Source: Rhodobiaceae bacterium (lineage in GTDB: Bacteria; Pseudomonadota; Alphaproteobacteria; Parvibaculales; Parvibaculaceae). From it: a stretch of DNA of 12,555 nt. The notes beneath the pieces were generated by a model. The model was not told the DNA's origin and ran no database searches. It worked only from the letters and a program-made list of their open reading frames with translations. The stretch is taken from NCBI GenBank assembly GCA_002746275.1, contig NVWR01000005.1, positions 182,322 to 194,876 of the forward strand. Direction: 5' to 3'. Positions within the stretch are counted from its first letter, which is position 1. Every line of letters starts with the position of its first letter. Shown piece by piece: positions 1-6,007 of the stretch. The position numbers and the translations under genes were made by a program.

Positions 1-49
1 CAAAATATCCAGACCGAGTGACCGACAATCTAATTTCTCCCTGAGCCAT
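1..49 (-). CDS. Possible 5' end of a leftward gene, truncated by window edge
   Basis: Reading leftward from an ATG at 49-47, 16 codons stay open to the window edge (MAQGEIRLSVTRSGYF). An in-frame TAA lies just upstream of this ATG, so it is the first available start. The only visible support is an open frame of 16 codons, which is weak, and there is no clear ribosome binding site. Context is the stronger argument: rsmI is commonly transcribed divergently from the gene of an LpoA-type penicillin-binding-protein activator lipoprotein, as in E. coli. The fragment is too short to show a signal peptide or lipobox. It may simply be noncoding. Confidence 0.25.
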   Translation of the reverse strand, partial: MAQGEIRLSVTRSGYF

Positions 50-121
50 CCAATGCTCGACAATTTACACACAAATCACCCCAAAGGGAGGCCATTTTAA
101 GGCACCGCAGGTTGCGATATC

Positions 122-148
122 GTTTGTCGCTCGCCCCTATAGACAAAC
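122..148. promoter_or_regulatory. Perfect 7-bp inverted repeat upstream of rsmI
   Basis: GTTTGTC at 122-128 and GACAAAC at 142-148 are perfect inverted copies separated by 13 bases. The element lies 27 bases before the preferred rsmI ATG at 176, and would overlap the leader if translation began at the TTG at 152. It could be an operator for a dimeric regulator or a leader hairpin. The spacer contains CTATAG (137-142), which could be part of a -10 box, but no well-spaced -35 box is convincing. Confidence 0.35.
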
Positions 149-175
149 AGGTTGCTCGCGCGGCATTTTGGCAAC

Positions 176-1024
176 ATGGAAGTTCATCTAAAGCCCGGCC
201 TTTATATCGTTGCCACCCCCATCGGAAATGCCCGCGACATCACTCTGCGCGCTCTCGATGTGCTGAACGCAGCCGATCTGGTGTTATGCGAGGACACAAG
301 AGTGACCTCCAAACTTTTTGCCATTCACGACATACGCACCCGGACCCTCCCCTATCACGAGCACAATGCAGAGGCGCAGCGGCCCAAAGTGATTGCCAGG
401 ATCAAAGAGGGGGCGGTCATTGCTTTGGTCTCCGATGCGGGAACGCCGCTGATCTCCGACCCCGGGTACAAGCTGGTGCGCGCGGTTCTGGAGGAGGACT
501 TGATGGTCACCACTTTGCCTGGTGCCAGTTCGGTCATGGCAGCGCTGACCCTTGGCGGGCTCCCCACAGACAGGTTTTTGTTCGCGGGCTTCCTGCCCCC
601 CAAACAAGCAGCGCGCCGCACGGCTTTGACGGAACTACGTGATCTGGGCGCCACCCTGGTTTTTCTGGAAAGCGCGCGCCGTCTGGCCGCGACCCTTGCA
701 GACATGGAAGCGGTGTTGGGGGAGCGTCAGGTTGCGATGGCCCGTGAGATCACCAAGAAGTTTGAGGAAGTGCGGCGGGGAACGACTGCAGAGCTTGCGG
801 CCCACTACGCACAGGCCGGCCCGCCCAAGGGCGAGGTCGTGATTGTCGTGGGGCCACCGCAAGCCCAAGAGGTGGTGGACGAGGACACGCTTGATGAGAT
901 GTTGCGCCAGGCGCTGGAGGCCTACTCGTTGAAAGATGCGGTCGCCGCCGTCACCGATGCGACGGGCATGAAACGTCGGGAGGTCTATGCCAGAGCGCTT
1001 GATCTCGCAAAGGCCGGGAAGTGA
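176..1024 (+). CDS. rsmI: 16S rRNA (cytidine(1402)-2'-O)-methyltransferase RsmI
   Basis: RsmI uses S-adenosylmethionine to 2'-O-methylate C1402 of 16S rRNA in the decoding centre; it acts in the cytoplasm on the small subunit. The 282-residue product shows the tetrapyrrole-methylase fold signatures of the family in order: ATPIGN (13-18), CEDTR (38-42), VSDAGTPLISDPG (85-97) and LPGASS (114-119). A C-terminal helical region, KDAVAAVTDATGMKRREVY (253-271), resembles the small helix-turn-helix tail of RsmI. The ATG at 176 is preferred because homologues start a few residues before the LYIVATPIGN segment; an in-frame TTG at 152 would add eight residues. Neither start has a strong ribosome binding site. 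The stop lies 3 bases before yraN, so the two are almost surely co-transcribed. Full length, nothing missing. Confidence 0.96.
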   Translation: MEVHLKPGLYIVATPIGNARDITLRALDVLNAADLVLCEDTRVTSKLFAIHDIRTRTLPYHEHNAEAQRPKVIARIKEGAVIALVSDAGTPLISDPGYKLVRAVLEEDLMVTTLPGASSVMAALTLGGLPTDRFLFAGFLPPKQAARRTALTELRDLGATLVFLESARRLAATLADMEAVLGERQVAMAREITKKFEEVRRGTTAELAAHYAQAGPPKGEVVIVVGPPQAQEVVDEDTLDEMLRQALEAYSLKDAVAAVTDATGMKRREVYARALDLAKAGK

Positions 1025-1027
1025 GGC

Positions 1028-1405
1028 ATGCGTCCGCCCCGATCTGAAATCAAACATGCTCGGGGGAAGAGGGCGCACAGTCGGGGCCTGTGGGCGGAGC
1101 GACTGGCCTGCTGGCTTCTGCGCCTCAAGCTGTACCGCATTGTCGGAGAGCGGGTAAAAACCCGCGCCGGAGAAGTCGACATTGTCGCCCGCAAGGGAAA
1201 CACCCTGATCATCGTGGAGGTGAAGGCGCGCCGCACAATGCGTGAAGCGGCAGAAGCCTTGCAGCCCCGCCAGCAAGTGCGCCTGGCCCGCGCCGCTGAG
1301 ATCCTGCTGGGCCAGCAGCGAGGCCAGATGGATCTGCGGTTTGACGTGATCCAGTTTGCGCCGGGGCATTTGCCCCGCCATCTCAAAGACGCATGGCGGC
1401 CTTGA
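1028..1405 (+). CDS. yraN: YraN/UPF0102 family predicted nuclease-fold protein
   Basis: This 125-residue protein belongs to UPF0102 (YraN), a small cytoplasmic family with a restriction-endonuclease-like (PD-(D/E)XK) fold and no settled biochemical role. The core is visible: an N-terminal helix with GLWAE (20-24), then GEVDIVA (48-54) and VEVKAR (63-68). Glu24, Asp51, Glu64 and Lys66 match the expected metal-binding and catalytic positions of the fold. The length is typical. It starts 3 bases after the rsmI stop, implying translational coupling. The rsmI-yraN pairing is widespread in proteobacteria. Nuclease activity is inferred from the fold and has not been established for most members. Confidence 0.93.
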   Translation: MRPPRSEIKHARGKRAHSRGLWAERLACWLLRLKLYRIVGERVKTRAGEVDIVARKGNTLIIVEVKARRTMREAAEALQPRQQVRLARAAEILLGQQRGQMDLRFDVIQFAPGHLPRHLKDAWRP

Positions 1406-1477
1406 AGCTTGCCCATGCGTGATACCCCCGCCAGCCCATGATACCAATGAAAGGGGGGGCGATTCGTTTCAACCCAT

Positions 1478-1483
1478 CAGGAG
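1478..1483 (+). promoter_or_regulatory. Ribosome binding site of the dolP-like gene
   Basis: CAGGAG lies 7 bases before the ATG at 1491. It fixes the start there: the same frame is open back to 1356, which would overlap yraN and put 45 residues ahead of the signal peptide. Confidence 0.8.
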
Positions 1484-1490
1484 CCACATC

Positions 1491-2156
1491 ATGGTGCGCG
1501 GACTAGGCATAGTCGAAAAGCCACAGGCCCGACGATTGCTGGCGGGCTTGCTTTGCCTCTCTCTGGGCGTTCCTCTTTCAGGATGTTCGGTGACCGGCTT
1601 TTTGACCGGCGTGGGGGCGACGGCTGGCATTGCCGCCGCTGAAGAACGTGGCATCGAAACCTCTCTTGATGATTTCAAGATCGACCTGGAAATCATGCAA
1701 CGACTGCTGGAAAAGGACGAAGCGCTGTTCGCCAGTGTGTCCACAGAAGTGCGCGAGGGCCGTGTTTTGTTGACGGGCGTCGTTGAGGCACCGGAAATGC
1801 GGGTGTTTGCAAATCAGGTTGCCTGGGAAACCACAGGCGTCCAGGAGGTCATTAACGAGATCCGGGTCGCAGGCGACGGCAGTCTGGCTCAAGCCTCCAA
1901 GGATCTTTTCATTACGACCCAGTTGCGCGCCCGGATCATGGGGGACGGCAATGTTCAGGGCATCAATTATTCCATTGAGACCGTGCGCGGCACGGTTTAC
2001 CTGCTGGGGGTGGCTCAATCGCCAACCGAGCTTGAGCGTGTGGTTAATCATGCGCGCAATGTCGCCGGGGTGCGCAACATCATCCCCTATGTGCGGATAA
2101 AAGTACCGGTTTCAGAAAAGCCTACATTAGAAGCGCCCGCCGACCTTTCGATCTGA
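1491..2156 (+). CDS. dolP: BON-domain outer-membrane lipoprotein, DolP (YraP)-like
   Basis: The 221-residue product has a lipoprotein signal peptide: a basic n-region, the hydrophobic stretch LLAGLLCLSLGVPL (16-29) and a lipobox LSGC with the acylated cysteine at residue 32. Two BON domains follow, at about 58-127 and 138-205, each with the typical strand-Gly pattern (GRVLLTGVV; GTVYLLGVA) and a following V-x-N-I/E-I motif. Family knowledge: E. coli DolP is a dual-BON outer-membrane lipoprotein that binds anionic phospholipid at division sites and supports envelope integrity. In E. coli dolP lies in the same cluster as rsmI and yraN, which supports orthology here. The product is somewhat longer than E. 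coli DolP, with a short tail after BON2. It lies 85 bases after yraN, probably in the same transcript. Other OsmY-like BON proteins are the alternative. Confidence 0.85.
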   Translation: MVRGLGIVEKPQARRLLAGLLCLSLGVPLSGCSVTGFLTGVGATAGIAAAEERGIETSLDDFKIDLEIMQRLLEKDEALFASVSTEVREGRVLLTGVVEAPEMRVFANQVAWETTGVQEVINEIRVAGDGSLAQASKDLFITTQLRARIMGDGNVQGINYSIETVRGTVYLLGVAQSPTELERVVNHARNVAGVRNIIPYVRIKVPVSEKPTLEAPADLSI

Positions 2157-2251
2157 GACATATCCTTGGGCAACCAGAGCTTGTCATCTCCGGTCCCGCC
2201 CCCCATCTTGCTGATTGTTGTGGCCAGACGTGTGGCTGAAAACAAGAAGAC

Positions 2252-2257
2252 AGGAAG
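2252..2257 (+). promoter_or_regulatory. Ribosome binding site of gshB
   Basis: AGGAAG lies 8 bases before the ATG at 2266 and selects it over a non-ATG codon at 2215 that would add 17 residues not seen in glutathione synthetases. Confidence 0.75.
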
Positions 2258-2265
2258 AATGTCCC

Positions 2266-3204
2266 ATGAGCCTTGATGTTGTGATCCAGATGGACCCGAT
2301 CGGTGCGATCGATATTGAAGGGGATTCCACCTTTGCCATGGGGCTAGAGGCGCAAGCCCGGGGTCATAAACTGTCCTACTACGAGCCCCGCCATCTCTCC
2401 ATGCTCGATGGGCGGGTCTACGCCAAAATGAAACCCATCACGCTGCGTCGGGAACTTGGCAATCACGTGGACGAGGGCGAAGAGAGCGTTGTCGACCTGG
2501 CCTCAACCGACGTTGTTCTGATGCGCCAGGACCCTCCCTTCGACATGAGCTACATCACCGCCACCCACTTGCTGGAAAAAGTGCATGGCCAGACATTGGT
2601 GGTCAACGACCCGGCCCATGTGCGCAACGCGCCAGAGAAACTTTTTGTTACCGAGTTTGAAGGGGTCATGCCGCCGACCCTTATCACCTCGGACGAAGAC
2701 GAGATAAAGGCGTTTCGCAAGGAATACAAAGACATCATCCTGAAGCCGCTATACGGCAATGGCGGAGCCGGTGTGTTCCTCTTGCGAGAGGGTGACCAGA
2801 ACCTGAGCTCCCTGTTGGAGCTGTTCACCCATCTCTACCGTGAGCCCATCATCGCGCAACAATATCTGCCGGACGTGCGAGCGGGCGACAAACGCATCAT
2901 TCTGGTCGATGGTAAAGCCGTCGGTGCGCTCAACCGCGTTCCCGCTGAAGGCGAAAGCCGCTCCAACATGCACGTAGGGGGACGCCCTGAAAAATCTGAA
3001 CTCACCAAACGCGAGCACGAAATCTGCGAACAGATCGGGCCTGCCCTGAAAGAACGCGGTCTTATTTTTGTCGGCATTGATGTGATCGGGGACTATCTCA
3101 CCGAGATAAACGTCACCAGTCCCACGGGTATTCAGGAGATTGCCCGCTTTGGGGGAGCCGATATTTCAAGCCTCATCTGGGATGCGATTGAAGGCCGGCT
3201 CTAG
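2266..3204 (+). CDS. gshB: Glutathione synthetase (ATP-grasp)
   Basis: GshB catalyses the second step of glutathione synthesis, joining gamma-glutamylcysteine and glycine with ATP hydrolysis in the cytosol. The 312-residue product has the normal bacterial length (about 315). N-terminal substrate-binding motifs QMDPIGAID (8-16) and [10 protein letters not shown] (87-96) are followed by the ATP-grasp fold: the glycine-rich loop [10 protein letters not shown] (160-169), the [15 protein letters not shown] segment (197-211), the GES-x-SN-x-x-x-GGR region (229-240) and the metal/substrate end [21 protein letters not shown] (268-288), where Asp272, Glu280 and Asn282 are the expected Mg ligands. It follows dolP after 109 bases and is followed by a good terminator. 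The rsmI-yraN-gshB order is common in alphaproteobacteria. Confidence 0.97.
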   Translation: MSLDVVIQMDPIGAIDIEGDSTFAMGLEAQARGHKLSYYEPRHLSMLDGRVYAKMKPITLRRELGNHVDEGEESVVDLASTDVVLMRQDPPFDMSYITATHLLEKVHGQTLVVNDPAHVRNAPEKLFVTEFEGVMPPTLITSDEDEIKAFRKEYKDIILKPLYGNGGAGVFLLREGDQNLSSLLELFTHLYREPIIAQQYLPDVRAGDKRIILVDGKAVGALNRVPAEGESRSNMHVGGRPEKSELTKREHEICEQIGPALKERGLIFVGIDVIGDYLTEINVTSPTGIQEIARFGGADISSLIWDAIEGRL

Positions 3205-3220
3205 TGGATGTGGATGCTCT

Positions 3221-3246
3221 AAAGCCCTACTCTGTAAGGGTTTTTC
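3221..3246 (+). terminator. Rho-independent terminator after gshB
   Basis: CCCTAC (3225-3230) pairs with GTAAGGG (3234-3240) with one bulged A and a TCT loop, followed at once by TTTTTC. It lies 20 bases after the gshB stop and should end the rsmI-yraN-dolP-gshB transcript. Confidence 0.75.
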
Positions 3247-3336
3247 TACGTTAATAGATGGTGAGGCTTTACCGCTTGTTAGCGGATTGCCCCGATAGTC
3301 ACACTAACGCAAGTGGTCTTCTTATCCGGGTGATTT
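3247..3336. other. Intergenic region upstream of the diguanylate cyclase gene
   Basis: This stretch should hold the promoter of the following gene because it comes after a terminator. I see no convincing -35/-10 pair. A small perfect hairpin, CCGCT (3272-3276) with AGCGG (3281-3285) around a TGTT loop, is the only structure. GGTGAT at 3329-3334 resembles a Shine-Dalgarno sequence but is only 2 bases from the ATG. Confidence 0.4.
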
Positions 3337-4281
3337 ATGGCAGAGGCAGTTCCTTCCGATGAAGTTCGTGTGCTCGTGTATGAATCGAGCAACGTCCAAC
3401 GTCGCATTCTGGAAGCCATGCTGAAACTGGCGGGCTATGTCTATCATTCGGTATTCACCGCAGATGACGCATTGCGCGAAGCGCGGAGCGGCGCATATGG
3501 CATTTTCATTTCCAACATTGAGCACAGTGATCTATCGGGCCTTGAACTCTTTTGGCACCTGAAGGCCGACGACAATGCTCTCGGAATTTATTGCATTGCC
3601 GTGACGGCGGGCGAGAGAATCCAAACCGTGGCGGAGGCTCTGGATTCAGGTGCCGATGATTTTATTCGCAAGCCCTACGAAGAACTGGAATTGAACGCCC
3701 GTGTGCGCGCCGCCAGTCGAACGGTTCTACTGCAACAAAAACTAACCCGTCTTGCTCTGACAGATGCTTTGACCGGGGTCGCCAACCGACGGGCCTTCAT
3801 GGAACGTCTTGGTGCCGAAGTGAGCCGTGCCCATCGGCATGGCAACACACTGTCTGTCATCATGGCCGACATTGATCACTTCAAACGCGTGAATGACACT
3901 TATGGACATGCCGCCGGTGATGTCGTGATCTGCGATACGGTGACACGCATGGGCACCGGGACCAGACAATCCGATCTGCTGGGTCGTCTTGGTGGGGAAG
4001 AGTTTGCTGTTCTTCTGCCAGAGACCGATGCGAAAGCCGCGATGGCTTTGGCAGAAAAAATGCGTAAAGCCGTTGATGCGGAAACGTTTCAGGTTGCAGA
4101 TGGGTGTGCGTTGCCTGTGTCTATCAGCTTGGGCGTGGCCCAATGGACCGACGATGACAAATCTGCCGAAGATTTGCTAAGCCGCGCTGACCATGCCCTC
4201 TACCTGTCAAAAGAGGCGGGGCGCAATCGGGTCAGCTGCGCTGAGACGGCTCGGGTTCCTGTTGCAGAGCACGCGTCTTAG
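3337..4281 (+). CDS. Diguanylate cyclase with degenerate receiver (REC-GGDEF)
   Basis: This 314-residue protein should make cyclic di-GMP from two GTP. The GGDEF domain spans about 136-305: DALTGVANRR (143-152), ADIDHFKRVNDTYGHAAGD (177-195, with Asp178 a likely metal ligand) and the active-site GGEEF at 219-223. An inhibitory I-site, RQSD (210-213), has the usual spacing before GGEEF, so product inhibition is likely. The N-terminal domain (about 10-125) has the receiver fold, but the acidic pocket reads Glu16-Ser17 and the phosphoacceptor position, aligned on NIEHSDLSG (60-68), is Asn60. The conserved Thr90 and Lys112 remain. It therefore probably does not accept phosphate at the usual site. 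A single polypeptide with no membrane segment; cytoplasmic. It starts 132 bases after gshB behind a terminator, so it is a separate unit. Cyclase activity is well supported; its input signal is unknown. Confidence 0.92.
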   Translation: MAEAVPSDEVRVLVYESSNVQRRILEAMLKLAGYVYHSVFTADDALREARSGAYGIFISNIEHSDLSGLELFWHLKADDNALGIYCIAVTAGERIQTVAEALDSGADDFIRKPYEELELNARVRAASRTVLLQQKLTRLALTDALTGVANRRAFMERLGAEVSRAHRHGNTLSVIMADIDHFKRVNDTYGHAAGDVVICDTVTRMGTGTRQSDLLGRLGGEEFAVLLPETDAKAAMALAEKMRKAVDAETFQVADGCALPVSISLGVAQWTDDDKSAEDLLSRADHALYLSKEAGRNRVSCAETARVPVAEHAS

Positions 4282-4299
4282 GTCTCGTATCCAAAGCAC

Positions 4300-4319
4300 C
4301 CCATCCAGTTAGGGATGGG
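4300..4319. terminator. Hairpin between convergent genes, possible terminator
   Basis: CCCATCC (4300-4306) and GGATGGG (4313-4319) form a 7-bp stem with a 6-base loop at the junction of the rightward cyclase gene and the leftward VOC gene, overlapping the last codons of the latter. Neither strand has a T-run after the stem, so intrinsic termination is uncertain. Confidence 0.4.
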
Positions 4320-4758
4320 CATCGATCTCATCGTCAGCAGAGATCAAACGGGAGGCCGGATGGTCTCCTGGGTATTCATCAAACTCAATCACGTTGCGGT
4401 CAGGGTCCCGAATAAATACCGCGCTCATATCCTTGAAGGTAAAGCGCCCGGTGATCTCAATTTTCTTGTCGTCCAAAAAAATTTCGAGATCAGCAAGGGA
4501 CGCGACCTTGAGCGCCATATGCGTATAGCCCGCATATTTCTGATCGACATCCATCAACATATTCCAGTCTTTGTCTTCCGTCGTTGGTCCGAGCAAATTG
4601 AGGACGACCCCAGAAGGATGACGCAGCATGATCGGATGGCCTTGCTCAAATCCGGCATCTGTTACGAACGCAAACCCTAAGGATTCGTAGAAACTTGTGG
4701 CCCGTGTTTTTTCCCGAACACGGATCCCGATGTGATCAATTTTCTCTATGGCAAGCAT
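4309..4758 (-). CDS. VOC (glyoxalase/bleomycin-resistance fold) family protein
   Basis: This 149-residue cytoplasmic protein has the two beta-alpha-beta-beta-beta modules of the vicinal oxygen chelate superfamily. Module 1 starts at IDHIGIRV (7-14) with ATSFYESLGF (20-29). Module 2 is marked by YTHMALKV (78-85) and FIRDPDRNVIEFDEY (115-129). His9, His80 and Glu125 sit at three of the four usual metal-ligand positions. The fourth, glutamate in glyoxalase I, is Asn54 (GVVLNLL). The sequence resembles lactoylglutathione lyase relatives, but methylglyoxal activity cannot be claimed. Bare alternatives are a dioxygenase, an isomerase or a resistance protein. A strong Shine-Dalgarno, GGAGGAG (4764-4770), precedes the ATG by 5 bases. 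It begins 27 bases after the upstream hydrolase gene ends, so it is probably the second gene of that operon. Confidence 0.85.
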   Translation of the reverse strand: MLAIEKIDHIGIRVREKTRATSFYESLGFAFVTDAGFEQGHPIMLRHPSGVVLNLLGPTTEDKDWNMLMDVDQKYAGYTHMALKVASLADLEIFLDDKKIEITGRFTFKDMSAVFIRDPDRNVIEFDEYPGDHPASRLISADDEIDAHP

Positions 4759-4785
4759 GTCATCTCCTCCGGTGGTGGTCGCACC

Positions 4786-5856
4786 CTATGACGGCGGCAG
4801 GTCGCACCCCGCTTCTGTGCCTTCGCAGTCCACCGTCTCCGGTGTCTTACCCGAGATGAGATTAGACAACCAGTCAACGAAAAGTACGCCGTTAGCAGAG
4901 TAGGTGTAAAAATATTCTGCACGCAGGATTGTATGTTCGGCACCGCCAGCGGTGTAGCTCACATACCCATCAATCTCCGCTGCAAGCGCGGCCCGGTTAG
5001 CCATCATACTGGCATGAATATCTGTGTTCCCATCAAGTGCTTTTTGGAACCCGAGTTGCACTTTGTCGTTAGCAGCGTCGTACTGGGCAAAGGAAATGTC
5101 GGGGAAGTGGGCGGCAACATTTGTGTAAAAACCATTGAAGCCTCCCACAGTGCCATCGTCTCGTTTGGCCCAATCGGGCAGGAAGTCGAGCGTTCCCCAT
5201 GCGGTGAACAGGTCTGCGACCTTGGGACCCGTATAGCCGCCGCTGCCATCCCCAAGTTCGCGAATGCGGGCGTCGGGATAGATCTTTGCCACAACCCCGG
5301 CATAGACCGGCGCGGCGACAGAACCCGCACTGCTGCCAGCGACAAGGACTTCTTTGGCGTCGGTGAAATTCTCTTTCATCCAATCAAGAGCGGCATGAGC
5401 GTTGGTGTGGCCGCGATGGAGGATGGTGATCTCGCTGCCATCAGGTTTTGAATAGAGCCGGTCGACGTCTCCCAGATGCACATCCCCCGTGCAGTAGGAA
5501 ACAAAGAGCATGCTCCAGTCGCGCAACGGGTTGGCGGGGTTGTCGAGATCAAAAATGCCGTTGTGATTGCGGGGGTCATTGTGCCCTGCCTCTGCGCTCG
5601 GCACATAGGTCGTCGGCTCAACACTCGGGTCGCACGTCTGTCCCGCCCAGCAGGCCCCGCCGCCATTGAAGAATACCACCAACCGTTCCGGGTCGGCCCG
5701 CCGCGCATGAAAACTGTAGGGCGTTCCCAGCGCACAAGAGGTCTCGCCCCCAGGATGCACCGTCTCCCATGCCTCCGCTGCCAACACGGGCAGAGCGAGG
5801 AAGGACAGCACCAAACCGCCCAACAGGCGCTTGAGAGAAAGGCGGACGATCTGCAT
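4786..5856 (-). CDS. Secreted pectinacetylesterase/Notum-family hydrolase
   Basis: The 356-residue product has a Sec-type signal peptide: MQIVRLSLKR, a hydrophobic core LVLSFLALPVLA (15-26), and probable cleavage near residues 26-29. The mature part is an alpha/beta hydrolase of the pectinacetylesterase family (PAE/Notum): FFNGGGACW (62-70, oxyanion/cysteine region), FVSYCTGDVHLGD (118-130), the nucleophile motif GSSAG (174-178, Ser176), LGDGSGGYTG (201-210) and a late AEHTIL (306-311, catalytic His308). The catalytic Asp is probably Asp264 in NDKVQ, with Asp260 as an alternative. Paired cysteines fit an exported, disulfide-bonded enzyme. Plant and bacterial members deacetylate polysaccharides and animal Notum removes palmitoleate from Wnt, so the substrate here is an open question. 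The ATG at 5856 is chosen over an upstream TTG at 5904 because it directly begins the signal peptide; no strong ribosome binding site is seen at either. Probably co-transcribed with the downstream VOC gene. Confidence 0.85.
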   Translation of the reverse strand: MQIVRLSLKRLLGGLVLSFLALPVLAAEAWETVHPGGETSCALGTPYSFHARRADPERLVVFFNGGGACWAGQTCDPSVEPTTYVPSAEAGHNDPRNHNGIFDLDNPANPLRDWSMLFVSYCTGDVHLGDVDRLYSKPDGSEITILHRGHTNAHAALDWMKENFTDAKEVLVAGSSAGSVAAPVYAGVVAKIYPDARIRELGDGSGGYTGPKVADLFTAWGTLDFLPDWAKRDDGTVGGFNGFYTNVAAHFPDISFAQYDAANDKVQLGFQKALDGNTDIHASMMANRAALAAEIDGYVSYTAGGAEHTILRAEYFYTYSANGVLFVDWLSNLISGKTPETVDCEGTEAGCDLPPS

Positions 5857-6007
5857 GGGACATATCCAATCTGAAGAAAACGAGGTGTGAGTTAGGGAAA
5901 TCAATATCAGATTTGGGCTGGAATACGCATGTTCCTTTTTTGTTCTTGACTAAAACCATGAGATCATTCAGGCTTTTGGGAGCAGCGAGCCGCAAAAGGG
6001 GGCGCAA
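5857..6007. promoter_or_regulatory. Divergent promoter region, secreted hydrolase / comM
   Basis: These 151 bases separate two divergent genes, so promoters for both should lie here. TTGACT at 5946-5951 is a plausible -35 element for comM, but no good -10 box follows at 17 bases. The comM ribosome binding site AAGGGGG (5996-6002) is clear. No inverted repeat stood out. Confidence 0.45.

Noticed and set aside
112..642. Long plus-strand frame overlapping the 5' half of rsmI
   Set aside because: Out of frame with a clear rsmI; the translation is rich in Arg, His, Cys and Ser with no domain pattern, as expected for a shadow frame.
635..1447. 270-codon minus-strand frame opposite rsmI and yraN
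   Set aside because: It spans two recognised genes antisense, has no family-like motif, and high-GC codon bias easily opens such frames.
1425..1459. C-run/G-run pairing between yraN and dolP as a terminator
   Set aside because: The loop is over 20 bases and no T-run follows; homopolymer runs pair trivially.
2215..2245. Interrupted stem TTGTT..AACAA with GCCA..TGGC in the gshB leader
   Set aside because: Short arms with mismatched interior; could arise by chance and matches no riboswitch that I know.
4786..5856. Hydrolase as part of a pectin utilisation island
   Set aside because: No pectate lyase, glycosidase or sugar transporter is nearby, so the substrate should not be assumed.
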